DNA of 59,021 nucleotides from JBALVT01 sp045110675 (GCA_045110675.1 JBGCGJ010000062.1:1-59021), one strand, 5' to 3'. Counted from the stretch's first letter, positions 17,538-25,645 are shown. The notes: generated from the letters alone by a model not told the origin. Numbers and translations are program-made.

Positions 17538-18494
17538 TCACCGCTCATCCGCGTGATGGAATTCATACTGATCCAGATCGTTCGCGAAATACAAAGGCCC
17601 GGAATACAACTTTCTGATTTCAAGCACTGTTTCCATTTCTCGCCCCAGTGTTCGCTGCATGCGGTGAGACAGCACCAACTGTTTCACCTCGGCCTGGGAT
17701 GCGATCAATCCAATTTCCGAAGGCGGCATATGCAAAAAGCGCGCGGCGCCCGACGCCTCCTGTGGTATCACATTGTTCGCCACCAGCAAGTCGGAACCCT
17801 TAGCGAGGCTCGCCAACGTGCCGTTGCGATTGTTCATATCGCCACTGAAGCTTATCGAACACCCGTCCATCTCCACGCGCCAAGCGACGGCCGGGAGTGG
17901 GCCGTGCTCTACGGGTACCGCGGAGAGTTGAATACCGGAATCCAGCATGTAGGTGTTCTTCTTACGGGGAGACAGCGGAACATCAGTGACCCGCACTTTA
18001 TAAGGAGCCGACCCATCCTCACTGACATAATTGCTCAAGTATCGGTACGAACCCTGCTCACCCAGGGCACTTTCCACGTATACCGTGGCAGCGGGCATAC
18101 GAGCATTTCCCGCCGGACCCAATACGCGCAAGTCCTCTTTTCGATCGGTAAAGTAGCTCGCCTTAATCAGGGTCGGAAAATCGACACTGTGATCGACATG
18201 AAAGTGGGTGAACAGCACGGCTTGCAAATCAGTAATATCGGCACCACTTTTTTCAAAGTTGAATGCAGTACCGGAACCGGCGTCAACCATAACAACCGCT
18301 TTATCACCGCGCCAGATAAGATAGCCACTGGAAGCTCGCTGATCTGTTATTTCCGGACCGCCAGAACCCAATACCTGTAGGCGAATATCAGATTCGATGG
18401 TGCAATCGGCAGTTGCGAAAGCGGTGATACCCATTATTGAGAAGGCGCTCAGCCGCAGCACTGCTGTCAGGAAATTGCCCTGAGTTTCAATCAC
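17538..18494 (-). CDS. Secreted MBL-fold metallohydrolase
   Basis: A 318-residue metallo-beta-lactamase-fold enzyme with a signal peptide (about 1-29). The zinc motif is THFHVDH (His97, His99, Asp101, His102). Further ligand-like residues are VPVEHGP, FSGDMNNRNG and LVLSHRM. The layout resembles RNase Z-like/arylsulfatase-type MBL hydrolases, and the class also includes lactonases and phosphodiesterases. The start is GTG at 18492-18494, overlapping the DJ-1 stop as GTGA, so translation is coupled. With the neighbouring secreted acylase and esterases it fits hydrolysis of an extracellular compound, but the substrate is unknown. Confidence 0.85.
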   Translation of the reverse strand: MIETQGNFLTAVLRLSAFSIMGITAFATADCTIESDIRLQVLGSGGPEITDQRASSGYLIWRGDKAVVMVDAGSGTAFNFEKSGADITDLQAVLFTHFHVDHSVDFPTLIKASYFTDRKEDLRVLGPAGNARMPAATVYVESALGEQGSYRYLSNYVSEDGSAPYKVRVTDVPLSPRKKNTYMLDSGIQLSAVPVEHGPLPAVAWRVEMDGCSISFSGDMNNRNGTLASLAKGSDLLVANNVIPQEASGAARFLHMPPSEIGLIASQAEVKQLVLSHRMQRTLGREMETVLEIRKLYSGPLYFANDLDQYEFHHADER

Positions 18495-19138
18495 TGAAGT
18501 ATCTGCGCCATGGCATTGAGCTGATCCGCAAAAGGGTCTTCGTCGGCATCGCGATGCCAGGTGTATTCCGCTCCATCGGCAATAGCTTCGGCAGTTTTCT
18601 CATCAAACAGCCTTTGAATAATAGCCAGAGCCATATCCATGCCGGCCGATACCCCAGAAGAAGTGACAACGGGGCCGTCGTCAACCCATCTTGCGCGTTC
18701 CTGCCAATCTACTTTGTCTGAGCTGGAGCTGGCCAGTAAGAAGACCTGCTTGTTGGACGTGGCGCGATGACCATCCAGCACACCGGCCTTAGCCAACAAT
18801 GCAGAACCCGAACAAACTGATGCAGTGATCTTTGCGGCCTTGGATCGAGAAGCCAGAAAATCCAGCATCGCCTGATTTTCCAGTTCTGGAATGGTGCCCA
18901 CACCACCGGGAACTAAAATCAAATCCAGCGCTGGAGCATCCTGAAAATCGTAGTCGGCATTCACCGTAGGCATGGCTGCGCCTGCCATTGAACCGGCGCG
19001 AACAGATCCTTTATTCTCGGCTATCATCACCACCTCGAAAACGTCGGGGGGTAATGCGGTGAACATTTCCAGAGGACCAAACATATCCAGCAGTTCAAAG
19101 CCCTCATAGAGCACAGCACCTAAAATTAATTTCGACAC
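18491..19138 (-). CDS. DJ-1/PfpI family protein
   Basis: A 215-residue class I glutamine-amidotransferase-like fold. The nucleophile elbow is TASVCSGSALLAKAG with Cys109; the upstream acidic residue typical of DJ-1 is in YEGFELLDMFGPLE (about 11-24). The sequence style (DMFGPLEMF, VCSGSxLLAxAGLLDG-like, STSSGVSAGMDMAL) is that of isonitrile hydratase/AraC-associated DJ-1 proteins. The start is GTG at 19136-19138 with GAGGAG 8 nt upstream. It is coupled to the MBL gene (GTGA overlap) and 52 bp after the esterase-like gene. It could hydrate an isonitrile-like group or deal with reactive carbonyls; nothing here decides. Confidence 0.87.
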   Translation of the reverse strand: MSKLILGAVLYEGFELLDMFGPLEMFTALPPDVFEVVMIAENKGSVRAGSMAGAAMPTVNADYDFQDAPALDLILVPGGVGTIPELENQAMLDFLASRSKAAKITASVCSGSALLAKAGVLDGHRATSNKQVFLLASSSSDKVDWQERARWVDDGPVVTSSGVSAGMDMALAIIQRLFDEKTAEAIADGAEYTWHRDADEDPFADQLNAMAQILQ

Positions 19139-19190
19139 TCGATTTTCTCCTCGTCAACACATTGTGGGGTCATGCAATGATACGCAGCGA

Positions 19191-20708
19191 TCATTTACCT
19201 TCCGTTTGGAAAAGCCATTGTTGAGGCGCCCAGTCGATCATTTGCTGAGCATCCGGCGGCAGAACAAAACCAGCGGCGACGGCCTCCTCAGCGGACGCGG
19301 TGACAGCGGCAACATAAGCTGCCTGGTCACCGTACAAACTCACCAGCTGATCGGCACTAAACAGCATTGTTGTACCAAACAGCCCGCAGAAACTCTCGCC
19401 GCTCTGTCCGTAACCTGACAGCACAGCAACAGGTACATCGACATAAGGAGTCCGAATTCCCCCCGTCGCCAGACCGAGGTCATCCAGCACCAGAGCGCTT
19501 AAATCATCGGTCACCACCAGTGGCTCAGCAATAGGGGGCGCATCACCGTCAACAATCCAGGTGTTAAGTGCATCCAATGCGGCATTAAAAACATAGTGCA
19601 TTGGCCCTGAGTTGATGGCTGAGTCACACTGAATGAAACCCTGGATATTATCGAGTTCCAGCACAGCTCCGGCGCTTGGATCATTACCGGCGTCGGTCCA
19701 GCCTGCACCACTTGAATAGCGGTCAGTATGCGCTGTACCAGCCACTTCCCAGTAGCGCAGGATATCTGAATCATCCTGGCGAACGAGCACCGAGTTTAAA
19801 CTGCCGCGCAGGACATCGGTCTCCGCCTGGAAGACCAAGACAGGCGCATTGAGATCGGTGCGAATGAAAACCTCATTGGGAACGCCGATAAGCACTTGCG
19901 GATCTTGCGCCAACGCAGAACTGTATGAGGCCCGGCTGTGTATAAGATATCCATCATAGGGGTTATACAGTGGATGAACGGCATTGACGTAGGTTGTCAA
20001 ACGGAAGGCAGATTGTGAATCACCAGAGCCAATTAAGTATTGGGGCGTCAGACCATCGAGCAAATCTAACCCCTGGGGGTTACGAATAGCTTCGGCAAGC
20101 TGGGAAAAGATATCGTAGGAAAAACTATCTCCCGGGTGAACAAGCGCTTCATAGCGGTCCGCATTAAATGCTTTCAAATGAAAGGGAACGATGCCCCCCT
20201 CACGACCGTAAACACCCACAAACTGCGCCGTGATACCAATCCAGGCATAGCCCTCGCGAACGATTTCAACATGGGCATTATCCCACTCCGGTGTAGTGTC
20301 AAAACCGGAGGACACGTTCATCCACTCGACCAAAACGGTGCCGTTAAAGTCCTCTTCATTGATAGGTCGGCGCACCAACACTCGCGTGGTGTATTCAGCT
20401 TGCTCGCCTGCTTCTACTTCCCAAAAACCATCACTGCCAAGTTCATTCAAATTGGTAAAGGCAGAAGCGGTGCCGGAGATAAAGTATTCCTGCTCTTCAA
20501 AACCGACGCTCGCTAAATCAAATATTCCCAAATTGAGCGAAGTTCCTATATCCGGCGGCAAGCTTAGCTCTGCGCTGGCTATGGGCAAAAATTGCGGCTC
20601 CTCAGGTGGCGGAACAACGACCGCAGATCGACGATCACTGCTGTCGCTACAGCCCAGTGCTGCCGCCACAGCGAGCATCCAGAATACCTTCGAAAGAAAT
20701 TTAGCCAT
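19191..20708 (-). CDS. Alpha/beta-hydrolase (Abhydrolase_10 type) lipoprotein
   Basis: A 505-residue protein. The signal peptide ends in LGC (Cys20), followed by SDSSDRRS, the same tether as the acylase lipoprotein. The mature part matches the large alpha/beta hydrolase family with VEWMNVSSGFDTTPEWDN, GYAWIGITAQFVGVYG, and GSGDSQSAFRL, whose Ser in SQS is the likely nucleophile. This family includes uncharacterised secreted esterases. The start at 20708 is set by the signal peptide; its ribosome site is weak. A 6-bp inverted repeat 11 bp before the ATG may be an operator for the upstream XRE gene product. First enzyme gene of the minus-strand run. Confidence 0.82.
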   Translation of the reverse strand: MAKFLSKVFWMLAVAAALGCSDSSDRRSAVVVPPPEEPQFLPIASAELSLPPDIGTSLNLGIFDLASVGFEEQEYFISGTASAFTNLNELGSDGFWEVEAGEQAEYTTRVLVRRPINEEDFNGTVLVEWMNVSSGFDTTPEWDNAHVEIVREGYAWIGITAQFVGVYGREGGIVPFHLKAFNADRYEALVHPGDSFSYDIFSQLAEAIRNPQGLDLLDGLTPQYLIGSGDSQSAFRLTTYVNAVHPLYNPYDGYLIHSRASYSSALAQDPQVLIGVPNEVFIRTDLNAPVLVFQAETDVLRGSLNSVLVRQDDSDILRYWEVAGTAHTDRYSSGAGWTDAGNDPSAGAVLELDNIQGFIQCDSAINSGPMHYVFNAALDALNTWIVDGDAPPIAEPLVVTDDLSALVLDDLGLATGGIRTPYVDVPVAVLSGYGQSGESFCGLFGTTMLFSADQLVSLYGDQAAYVAAVTASAEEAVAAGFVLPPDAQQMIDWAPQQWLFQTEGK

Positions 20709-20718
20709 AACGCGCACC

Positions 20719-20741
20719 ACTGTTATTGTTTGACCAACAGT
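20719..20741. promoter_or_regulatory. Candidate operator: ACTGTT-N11-AACAGT
   Basis: A perfect 6-bp inverted repeat spanning 23 bp lies in the 133-bp gap between the XRE regulator gene and the esterase-like lipoprotein gene, 11 bp before the latter's ATG. Size and position suit a dimeric HTH repressor site. Assignment to the neighbouring XRE regulator is inference; no second copy was found by eye. Confidence 0.3.
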
Positions 20742-20841
20742 ATATGCAGTGAGTTCTAATTGTGCAGTACCGATGCCTGCATTTACAGCCAGCGGTTCAC
20801 TATCTTGGTGCCGACAATTCCTGGGCAAAAAATAGAGAACA

Positions 20842-21669
20842 TCAGGCCCTGGCGAAACCTCTGAAGATTTCTTCCGTCTCGGCGTTGTTAGGATAGAAAG
20901 CTTCGATTCTAAGTTCCTCAGTAGTAATGTCCTGGGGTGTACCGAACGTTGTAATCACAGAGAACAAGCTGAGCTTAAGACCATTGGCAGAGACTTCCAG
21001 CGGCAAGACCGGCAACAGCGGCGCCTTGCTAACATCAGTGGTTCCCGGGAGGGGGCCGGCCAGGGCGATAATGTCGGCAAATTTTTCTTTCATCTCCCGA
21101 TCCCCGGAGGCCAGAGCTTCGCGTTTCAGCCGTCGGATAAACTCGGGAGCGGCCTCTTCCCAGTTGCTAATAAAACGGCGCAATCCTTGCGGATGCACGG
21201 TCAGCAAAGCCAGATTGCGCTCGCCCCCATCGCCAATCGAGTTCCAGATCTCTTCGCTATCTCCGGCCAGGGAAAACATCAGATCTGCTCCGGAATTAGT
21301 CATGCGTACATTCCAGAGTCGATCGACTACCACAGCGGGCATCGGGTCATGGTGATCTAACACCCTCCTGATCGCCTCGTACACGGCCTGCATCGCGGGT
21401 TCATCGAGAGAGTTCTCGGTGTATAAGTTGGCAAAGCCCGCCGCCTGTAAGAATACGTTGCGCTCTCGCAAGGGCATATCCATCGCCTCACAGAGCCTGA
21501 TGACCATCTCCCTGCTGGGATTGCTGCGACCCGTCTCCAGCCAGCTCACATGTCGCTGTGAAACCCCCGCCTCCAGGGCGAGCTCAAGCTGCGATAGTTT
21601 TCGATATTGGCGCCAGGATCGAAAGTAGTCGCAGAAACCCATGTCACCCGAATGTATCACTGATTGCAT
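20842..21669 (-). CDS. XRE-family transcriptional regulator with MmyB-like ligand-binding domain
   Basis: A 275-residue regulator from the ATG at 21669. The N-terminal HTH_3 domain reads FRSWRQYRKLSQLELALEAGVSQRHVSWLETGRSNPSREMVIRL; its recognition helix is SQRHVSWLE. The rest has the MmyB fold signature (AVVVDRLWNVRMTNSGADLMFSL and a PAPLLPVLPL-like stretch), thought to bind small hydrophobic ligands. Starts at GTG 21693 or ATG 21642 are also possible. It heads a run of eight minus-strand genes, suggesting it controls them, and lies divergent from a small membrane protein gene. Confidence 0.82.
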   Translation of the reverse strand: MQSVIHSGDMGFCDYFRSWRQYRKLSQLELALEAGVSQRHVSWLETGRSNPSREMVIRLCEAMDMPLRERNVFLQAAGFANLYTENSLDEPAMQAVYEAIRRVLDHHDPMPAVVVDRLWNVRMTNSGADLMFSLAGDSEEIWNSIGDGGERNLALLTVHPQGLRRFISNWEEAAPEFIRRLKREALASGDREMKEKFADIIALAGPLPGTTDVSKAPLLPVLPLEVSANGLKLSLFSVITTFGTPQDITTEELRIEAFYPNNAETEEIFRGFARA

Positions 21670-21835
21670 TGTTAGATCCGCCGAAGAAAGCACAGATTGA
21701 AGCAGTCGCAGCGCATAGTTTCAATAACCCCCGAGGTAATTGCCCAGCTGCAAGCGATTGGCCAGTATTGCGCCACGTCAGTCCAATGGGCACTGGCACA
21801 AATCAATGGCGGAAACTACCCCAGGAGACAACATC

Positions 21836-22138
21836 ATGCGCACTCTTGCAATCGTATTGCTAATACCCTTCACGATACTGACGCTTTACGCGGTAAGCGA
21901 CGTCGGCTACATCGGTATCTTCGACTATCATCGCCACAGTTCAGCGGGCTGGCAGGTCTTTGCTGACTTGGTAGTGGCACTGATTTTGGTCATGTGCTGG
22001 ATGGTCAAAGATGCCAAAGCAAACGGCAGATCGGTATGGCCCTGGATTGCGGTCACTCTGACATTGGGATCGATCGGCCCATTGCTCTATCTGGCACTGC
22101 GTCCCAAAGAAAACCTGGATTTGGCTACGCCGGCATAG
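21836..22138 (+). CDS. Small integral membrane protein (about three TM helices)
   Basis: A 100-residue membrane protein. Hydrophobic helices lie at about 3-22, 39-56 and 66-86. The segment AGWQVFADLVVALILVMCW, the charged MVKDAKANGR loop and GSIGPLLYLALRP recur in a family of small bacterial membrane proteins of unknown role; it is similar in style to DUF2834-like or PLDc_N-like proteins. The ATG at 21836 has CAGGAGA upstream; longer readings of the frame lack such a site. It is divergent from the XRE regulator. Confidence 0.72.
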   Translation: MRTLAIVLLIPFTILTLYAVSDVGYIGIFDYHRHSSAGWQVFADLVVALILVMCWMVKDAKANGRSVWPWIAVTLTLGSIGPLLYLALRPKENLDLATPA

Positions 22139-22145
22139 GGTCCCG

Positions 22146-22181
22146 GAGTCGAGTACCGAGATAGAGTCGGGTACCGAGATA
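22146..22181. repeat. 18-bp tandem duplication
   Basis: Units 22146-22163 and 22164-22181 (consensus GAGTCGRGTACCGAGATA) are identical at 17 of 18 positions. The second unit supplies the left arm of the adjacent hairpin. Confidence 0.75.
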
Positions 22182-22195
22182 GTTGAACCCGACTC
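22164..22195. terminator. Hairpin between convergent genes, possible bidirectional terminator
   Basis: Arms GAGTCGGGT (22164-22172) and ACCCGACTC (22187-22195) are perfectly complementary over 9 bp with a 14-nt loop. It lies between the stops of two convergent genes (22138 and 22214). There is no long T-run, so termination strength is unsure. Confidence 0.5.
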
Positions 22196-22213
22196 GTTTC
22201 TACCCAGCGCTGC

Positions 22214-22813
22214 CTAACTCAATAACTCGGCCACTCGCTGTTTCAACACCGGCAGCACATCCGCAGCAAACCAGTCATTTTTACTCATCCATCGCATATT
22301 ACGCGGGCTCGGGTGCGGCATTGGCAGAACTTCAGGCAGGTAGCGCTCCCAGTTTTCGACAGTCGCGGTTAGGGTGCGTCCCTGATCACTGCCGAGATGC
22401 CAATCCATGGCATATTTGCCAATGATAAGGGTAAGCTCCACACCCTTTAGTTTTGCGAGTAGCTGCTTTCGCCACTGGGTTGCACACTCAGGTCGAGGCG
22501 GCAAATCGCCACTCTTTCCGGTACCCGGAAAACAAAATCCCATGGGCAGAATCGCGATTTGGGATTCGTCATAAAATGTCGCCGGATCAATACCCATCCA
22601 ATCCCGCAACCGTGTCCCGGATGGATCGTCAAAGGGAATGCCCTTTGCGTGAGTGATTCTTCCCGGCGCTTGACCGACGATCAAAATTTTTGCACCGGGG
22701 CTTCCCTGGAGGATAGGCCTGGGCCCCAAGGGCAAATCCTCACACAAAGTGCATTCGCGCACAGATTTTAGCAATGGTTTCCAAGCGATTACCTCGCTCT
22801 GCTTTAATGTCAT
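22214..22813 (-). CDS. Uracil-DNA glycosylase superfamily protein
   Basis: A 199-residue protein of the UDG-like fold. CTLCEDLPLGPRPI (about 21-34) and ILIVGQAPGRITHAKGIPFDDPSGTRLRDWMG include the UDG motif A region (GQAPG). PMGFCFPGTGKSGDLPPRPEC and LIIGKYAMDWHLG follow, and the distal motif is MPHPSPRN (His-Pro-Ser-Pro). Cysteines (CTLC, CFPG, PEC) could hold an iron-sulfur cluster as in family 4/5 enzymes, but spacing differs and this clade is largely untested. The start at 22813 is preferred because GGGA lies upstream; an ATG at 22849 lacks a site. Role: probably removal of uracil or a related base. Confidence 0.82.
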   Translation of the reverse strand: MTLKQSEVIAWKPLLKSVRECTLCEDLPLGPRPILQGSPGAKILIVGQAPGRITHAKGIPFDDPSGTRLRDWMGIDPATFYDESQIAILPMGFCFPGTGKSGDLPPRPECATQWRKQLLAKLKGVELTLIIGKYAMDWHLGSDQGRTLTATVENWERYLPEVLPMPHPSPRNMRWMSKNDWFAADVLPVLKQRVAELLS

Positions 22814-22938
22814 ACTCTTTCCCAAGTAGCGACTATCGCTATTAAACATAGACGGATTGCTTAGCCGCCTTCACTTAATGTTATACCCTGGCTGTACTTC
22901 ACCCAAGCACTAGCACCCTATCTGGAATTTTAAATACC

Positions 22939-23367
22939 ATGACCCTAGAGCAAGACAAACAAATCGCTCAGCTTCTGACGGAAACCAAAACTATTGCCCT
23001 GGAAATCGCCAGCCCCAAACCGGAGCGGGCATCCAATGAAATACTGCATTTTTTACTCGCAGAGGGCTACGACGTCTACCCGGTAAACCCTGGAAAAGCA
23101 GGGGAAACTATCGCCGGGCGCGTGGTATACGGAAACCTGAAAGATATCCCGGTAGGCATAGACATGGTCGACATTTTTCGTCGTTCAGACGCTGTGGAGC
23201 CGATTGTTTCCAGAGCTATAGCGATTCAGGCCAAGGCAATCTGGATGCAGTTGGGCGTTATCAATATCCAGGCCAGTGAATTGGCGCTTGATGCTGGACT
23301 CTCAGTCGTTATGAATAGATGCCCGGCCATTGAAATACCCAGGCTGAGAAGGCTTGGATTGATGTAA
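22939..23367 (+). CDS. CoA-binding domain protein (YccU-like)
   Basis: A 142-residue single Rossmann-like CoA_binding domain, the N-terminal half-fold of succinyl-CoA synthetase alpha. Seen: TIALEIASPKPERASNEILHFLLAEGYDVYPVNPG, VYGNLKDIPVGIDMVDIFRRSD, AIWMQLGVINIQASELALDAGL, VVMNRCPAIEIPRL. The C-terminal Cys-Pro (NRCPAIE) is conserved in this family. It is thought to bind CoA or related cofactors; the role is unknown. Stand-alone gene on the plus strand between two minus-strand genes. Confidence 0.88.
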   Translation: MTLEQDKQIAQLLTETKTIALEIASPKPERASNEILHFLLAEGYDVYPVNPGKAGETIAGRVVYGNLKDIPVGIDMVDIFRRSDAVEPIVSRAIAIQAKAIWMQLGVINIQASELALDAGLSVVMNRCPAIEIPRLRRLGLM

Positions 23368-23466
23368 AGACAGTCGTTTAAAATTCCCCTTCTCACGGTG
23401 CTTCGGACTACGGCGAAAACACGCCACAATGCTTCGTCCTCGGCACAATGGTTCATTGCAAAAAAA

Positions 23467-24876
23467 CTAGGCGATAGGCGTTTTTCCCAGTGCCGAATAA
23501 CGCGGCTGATCGATCGCAAGCTGACCCGCTGCAGTTTGACGAAGGTGTTCACTTAAACCCTGTGTATCGAGTGGTAGGTCTGTGCGCAGCTTTTCAACCA
23601 GCTCCCAACGCAGTTGGTCCAGATCAGCGTGGCACATAAGAAGGTTTTCCAGGCGTTTTTGTTCTTCCTCGGCCAATGAGGCGCCATGAATCACCTCCCG
23701 TTGAACAATGTCCAGGGAATTGGCGGCAACTCGGCTTAGGAAGGCATTCTCCGGAGAGAGCTCGGGCAGCACTTTCTCCCGAAGAAATGCCGCGACACTG
23801 TGCAACAGCTCGCCGGGCATAGGTAGTTGAGCACCCTCAGCGAGGTTGATGTCGGTCGCAGGTAAATTGAATGGGCCGGGAATCAACAGATTCACACAAT
23901 CCATTTGAGCTTCGGAAGATCTTCTACCGATAGCGGGTCGCTCCAAGCTGGGAGTCTCGCCGGTTCGCCAGCTCTGCGCCATTCGCAGACAAATGATAGA
24001 CCACCAAAAGGACCCAAACACTTGCCAGAATTTCAGATGCTCCGGCGAGACTCTCAAACTCGACACACTGTGATAGCCAGCTAACAGGTCTTCCACATAG
24101 CCAAAACCACCCACCGGAAAATCAGTTTTGCCAAAGCGCCAGGAGTTAACGCATAGCCAGCCAAGATCTCTGACAGGATCGCCCACATGAGCGAGCTCCC
24201 AATCGAGAACGGCGGCAATGCCGTCGGCTGTGACCATCAAATTTCCGTTGCGAAAATCGCCGTGGACCAAGGTCGCCGGGACATCCTCTGGAAGATGATC
24301 GAGCAACCAACGCCAGGTAAAATCGATCATGGGTTCGGGGACATTGATATCCCGGTAATATGACCAGGTTTCATTCACCAAAGATTCAGGTGAGGAACTG
24401 ACCAAGTGCGATTCCAAACCTGCACCGCGCCAGTCCAGCGCATGAACCCTGGCGAGAGTCGCTCCACATTCAAAGGCGAGGCGAGGCCGAAGGCGTTCGA
24501 AGTCCTGGTCTCGAACAATGCGATGGCCGAGGGTTTCCCCCTCCAACCACTCCATCAGAAAACCTGCGCCGAGTCCGTCGGTATCTCGCAGCACATAAAT
24601 AACTTCAGGCTCGGGAATACCGCCAGCGGCGGCGAGTTTAAATAGCTCCGCCTCCGCCTCGAGGCCTATTGCGCCAAGTTCTGAGTGACTTTGCAGGGTG
24701 GGTACCGCACGCCGCATTGCCAGTGTGCGCGATTGCGAACCGATATCGACGACAATTTTATAGGTTTCCTGGCTCGCACCAGCAGTCAGCTTTCGACAGG
24801 AAACCACGGATTGGAAGGATGAGAATTCTCTGGCCAGCAGTGCCTCGAGAGCTTGGCTAAATGCTGCTTCTGTCAT
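23467..24876 (-). CDS. Aminoglycoside-phosphotransferase-like kinase family protein
   Basis: A 469-residue APH/choline-kinase fold protein. The catalytic loop is LVHGDFRNGNLMV (His-Gly-Asp and Asn), followed by AAVLDWELAHVGDPVRDLGWL, which supplies the metal-binding Asp. Its N-terminal lobe has LTAGASQETYKI, typical of the acyl-CoA-dehydrogenase-10/11-associated APH subgroup. Beyond about residue 340 there is an extra helical domain of about 110 residues (LLHSVAAFLREKVLPELSPEN). Such proteins may phosphorylate a hydroxyl on a small metabolite or acyl-CoA; no drug-resistance role is implied. A PNPOx-like gene follows upstream on the same strand. Confidence 0.82.
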   Translation of the reverse strand: MTEAAFSQALEALLAREFSSFQSVVSCRKLTAGASQETYKIVVDIGSQSRTLAMRRAVPTLQSHSELGAIGLEAEAELFKLAAAGGIPEPEVIYVLRDTDGLGAGFLMEWLEGETLGHRIVRDQDFERLRPRLAFECGATLARVHALDWRGAGLESHLVSSSPESLVNETWSYYRDINVPEPMIDFTWRWLLDHLPEDVPATLVHGDFRNGNLMVTADGIAAVLDWELAHVGDPVRDLGWLCVNSWRFGKTDFPVGGFGYVEDLLAGYHSVSSLRVSPEHLKFWQVFGSFWWSIICLRMAQSWRTGETPSLERPAIGRRSSEAQMDCVNLLIPGPFNLPATDINLAEGAQLPMPGELLHSVAAFLREKVLPELSPENAFLSRVAANSLDIVQREVIHGASLAEEEQKRLENLLMCHADLDQLRWELVEKLRTDLPLDTQGLSEHLRQTAAGQLAIDQPRYSALGKTPIA

Positions 24877-24954
24877 GGCTAATACCGAGGCCCTTAAGTG
24901 GCTGTGGGTGGCAGCTCAATAGTGCCACATTCGGACCCACCACAGCAGTAAACT

Positions 24955-25518
24955 CTATTCTCTATCTTTGGCATCCTGTGCGGCGAATTCAGCGTAGGCC
25001 TCACTCGTCCCAGCCGCCATTTTATCGCCATCAAAGGGAATAGACATTTCGGCTGTAAACTCCAATACAATCCTCTCCGGCGTATCGAGAAAGCGAACAA
25101 ACATTTCCGGGTCTATTCCCGAGGTAAAATCATTGCCTTCATCCTGGCGACCTTCGGCTTCCATGCCGGCGGCGAGCAATCGGTACATCCACAGCTTGGT
25201 CTCTCTATCGTCGTGAATCACCGTATGTCCTTTATAGGTCACGGTTTTGCCACCACCCATAGGGGTTCCCTTGCTGGTGATCACGATGGCCGATCGACCA
25301 TCTCGAGCAATTGCTTTGATACGGACACGCTCTCGCGTAGCCGTCATCCAGATCTTATCGCCCACGGGCACAAACGCCGTAGTCACGCCCAGCGGGTGAC
25401 CGGCCTTGTTCGCCCAGATAAAGGTACATTCCCCCGCGGTTTTACGAAGTTCCTCCTCCCGCTCAGGATCCAGCCTATACTGTTTGACGTCGTCGTAGTT
25501 TTTCGCCTGCTCTGACAT
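24955..25518 (-). CDS. Pyridoxamine-5'-phosphate-oxidase-like FMN-binding split-barrel protein
   Basis: A 187-residue split-barrel protein. Seen: AGHPLGVTTAFVPVGDKIWMTATRERVRIKAIARDGRSAIVITS, the beta-barrel core and FMN/F420-type binding strand order typical of the PNPOx-like family, then VTYKGHTVIHDDRETKLWMYRLL. Such proteins are flavin- or heme-linked oxidoreductases of mostly unknown substrate. The start at 25518 has GGAGG 6 nt upstream; the frame further upstream is A/T-rich leader. The gene is divergent from the small membrane protein at 25646, and the gap holds 12-bp repeats. Confidence 0.8.
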   Translation of the reverse strand: MSEQAKNYDDVKQYRLDPEREEELRKTAGECTFIWANKAGHPLGVTTAFVPVGDKIWMTATRERVRIKAIARDGRSAIVITSKGTPMGGGKTVTYKGHTVIHDDRETKLWMYRLLAAGMEAEGRQDEGNDFTSGIDPEMFVRFLDTPERIVLEFTAEMSIPFDGDKMAAGTSEAYAEFAAQDAKDRE

Positions 25519-25545
25519 GGTGACCTCCGATGGACAAATGAGTTT

Positions 25546-25593
25546 AACTATAATTCCAACTACAATTCTAAATACAACTTCAATTACAATAAA
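25546..25593. repeat. Four imperfect 12-bp tandem repeats in a divergent intergenic region
   Basis: Consecutive 12-mers AACTATAATTCC, AACTACAATTCT, AAATACAACTTC and AATTACAATAAA occupy 25546-25593, A/T-rich and in phase with a near-helical-turn period. They lie between the divergent starts at 25518 and 25646. They could be a repeated regulator site or simple promoter A/T composition. Confidence 0.55.
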
Positions 25594-25645
25594 AAAACAG
25601 TCTATCTTGTTTTTTAGCAAAGATCACTATCCAGGAGACATCGCA

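Noticed and set aside
17553..18380. Long plus-strand frame of 275 codons opposite the MBL hydrolase
   Set aside because: Antisense shadow: no export or family motif, His/Arg-rich odd composition, while the minus strand carries a full MBL motif set.
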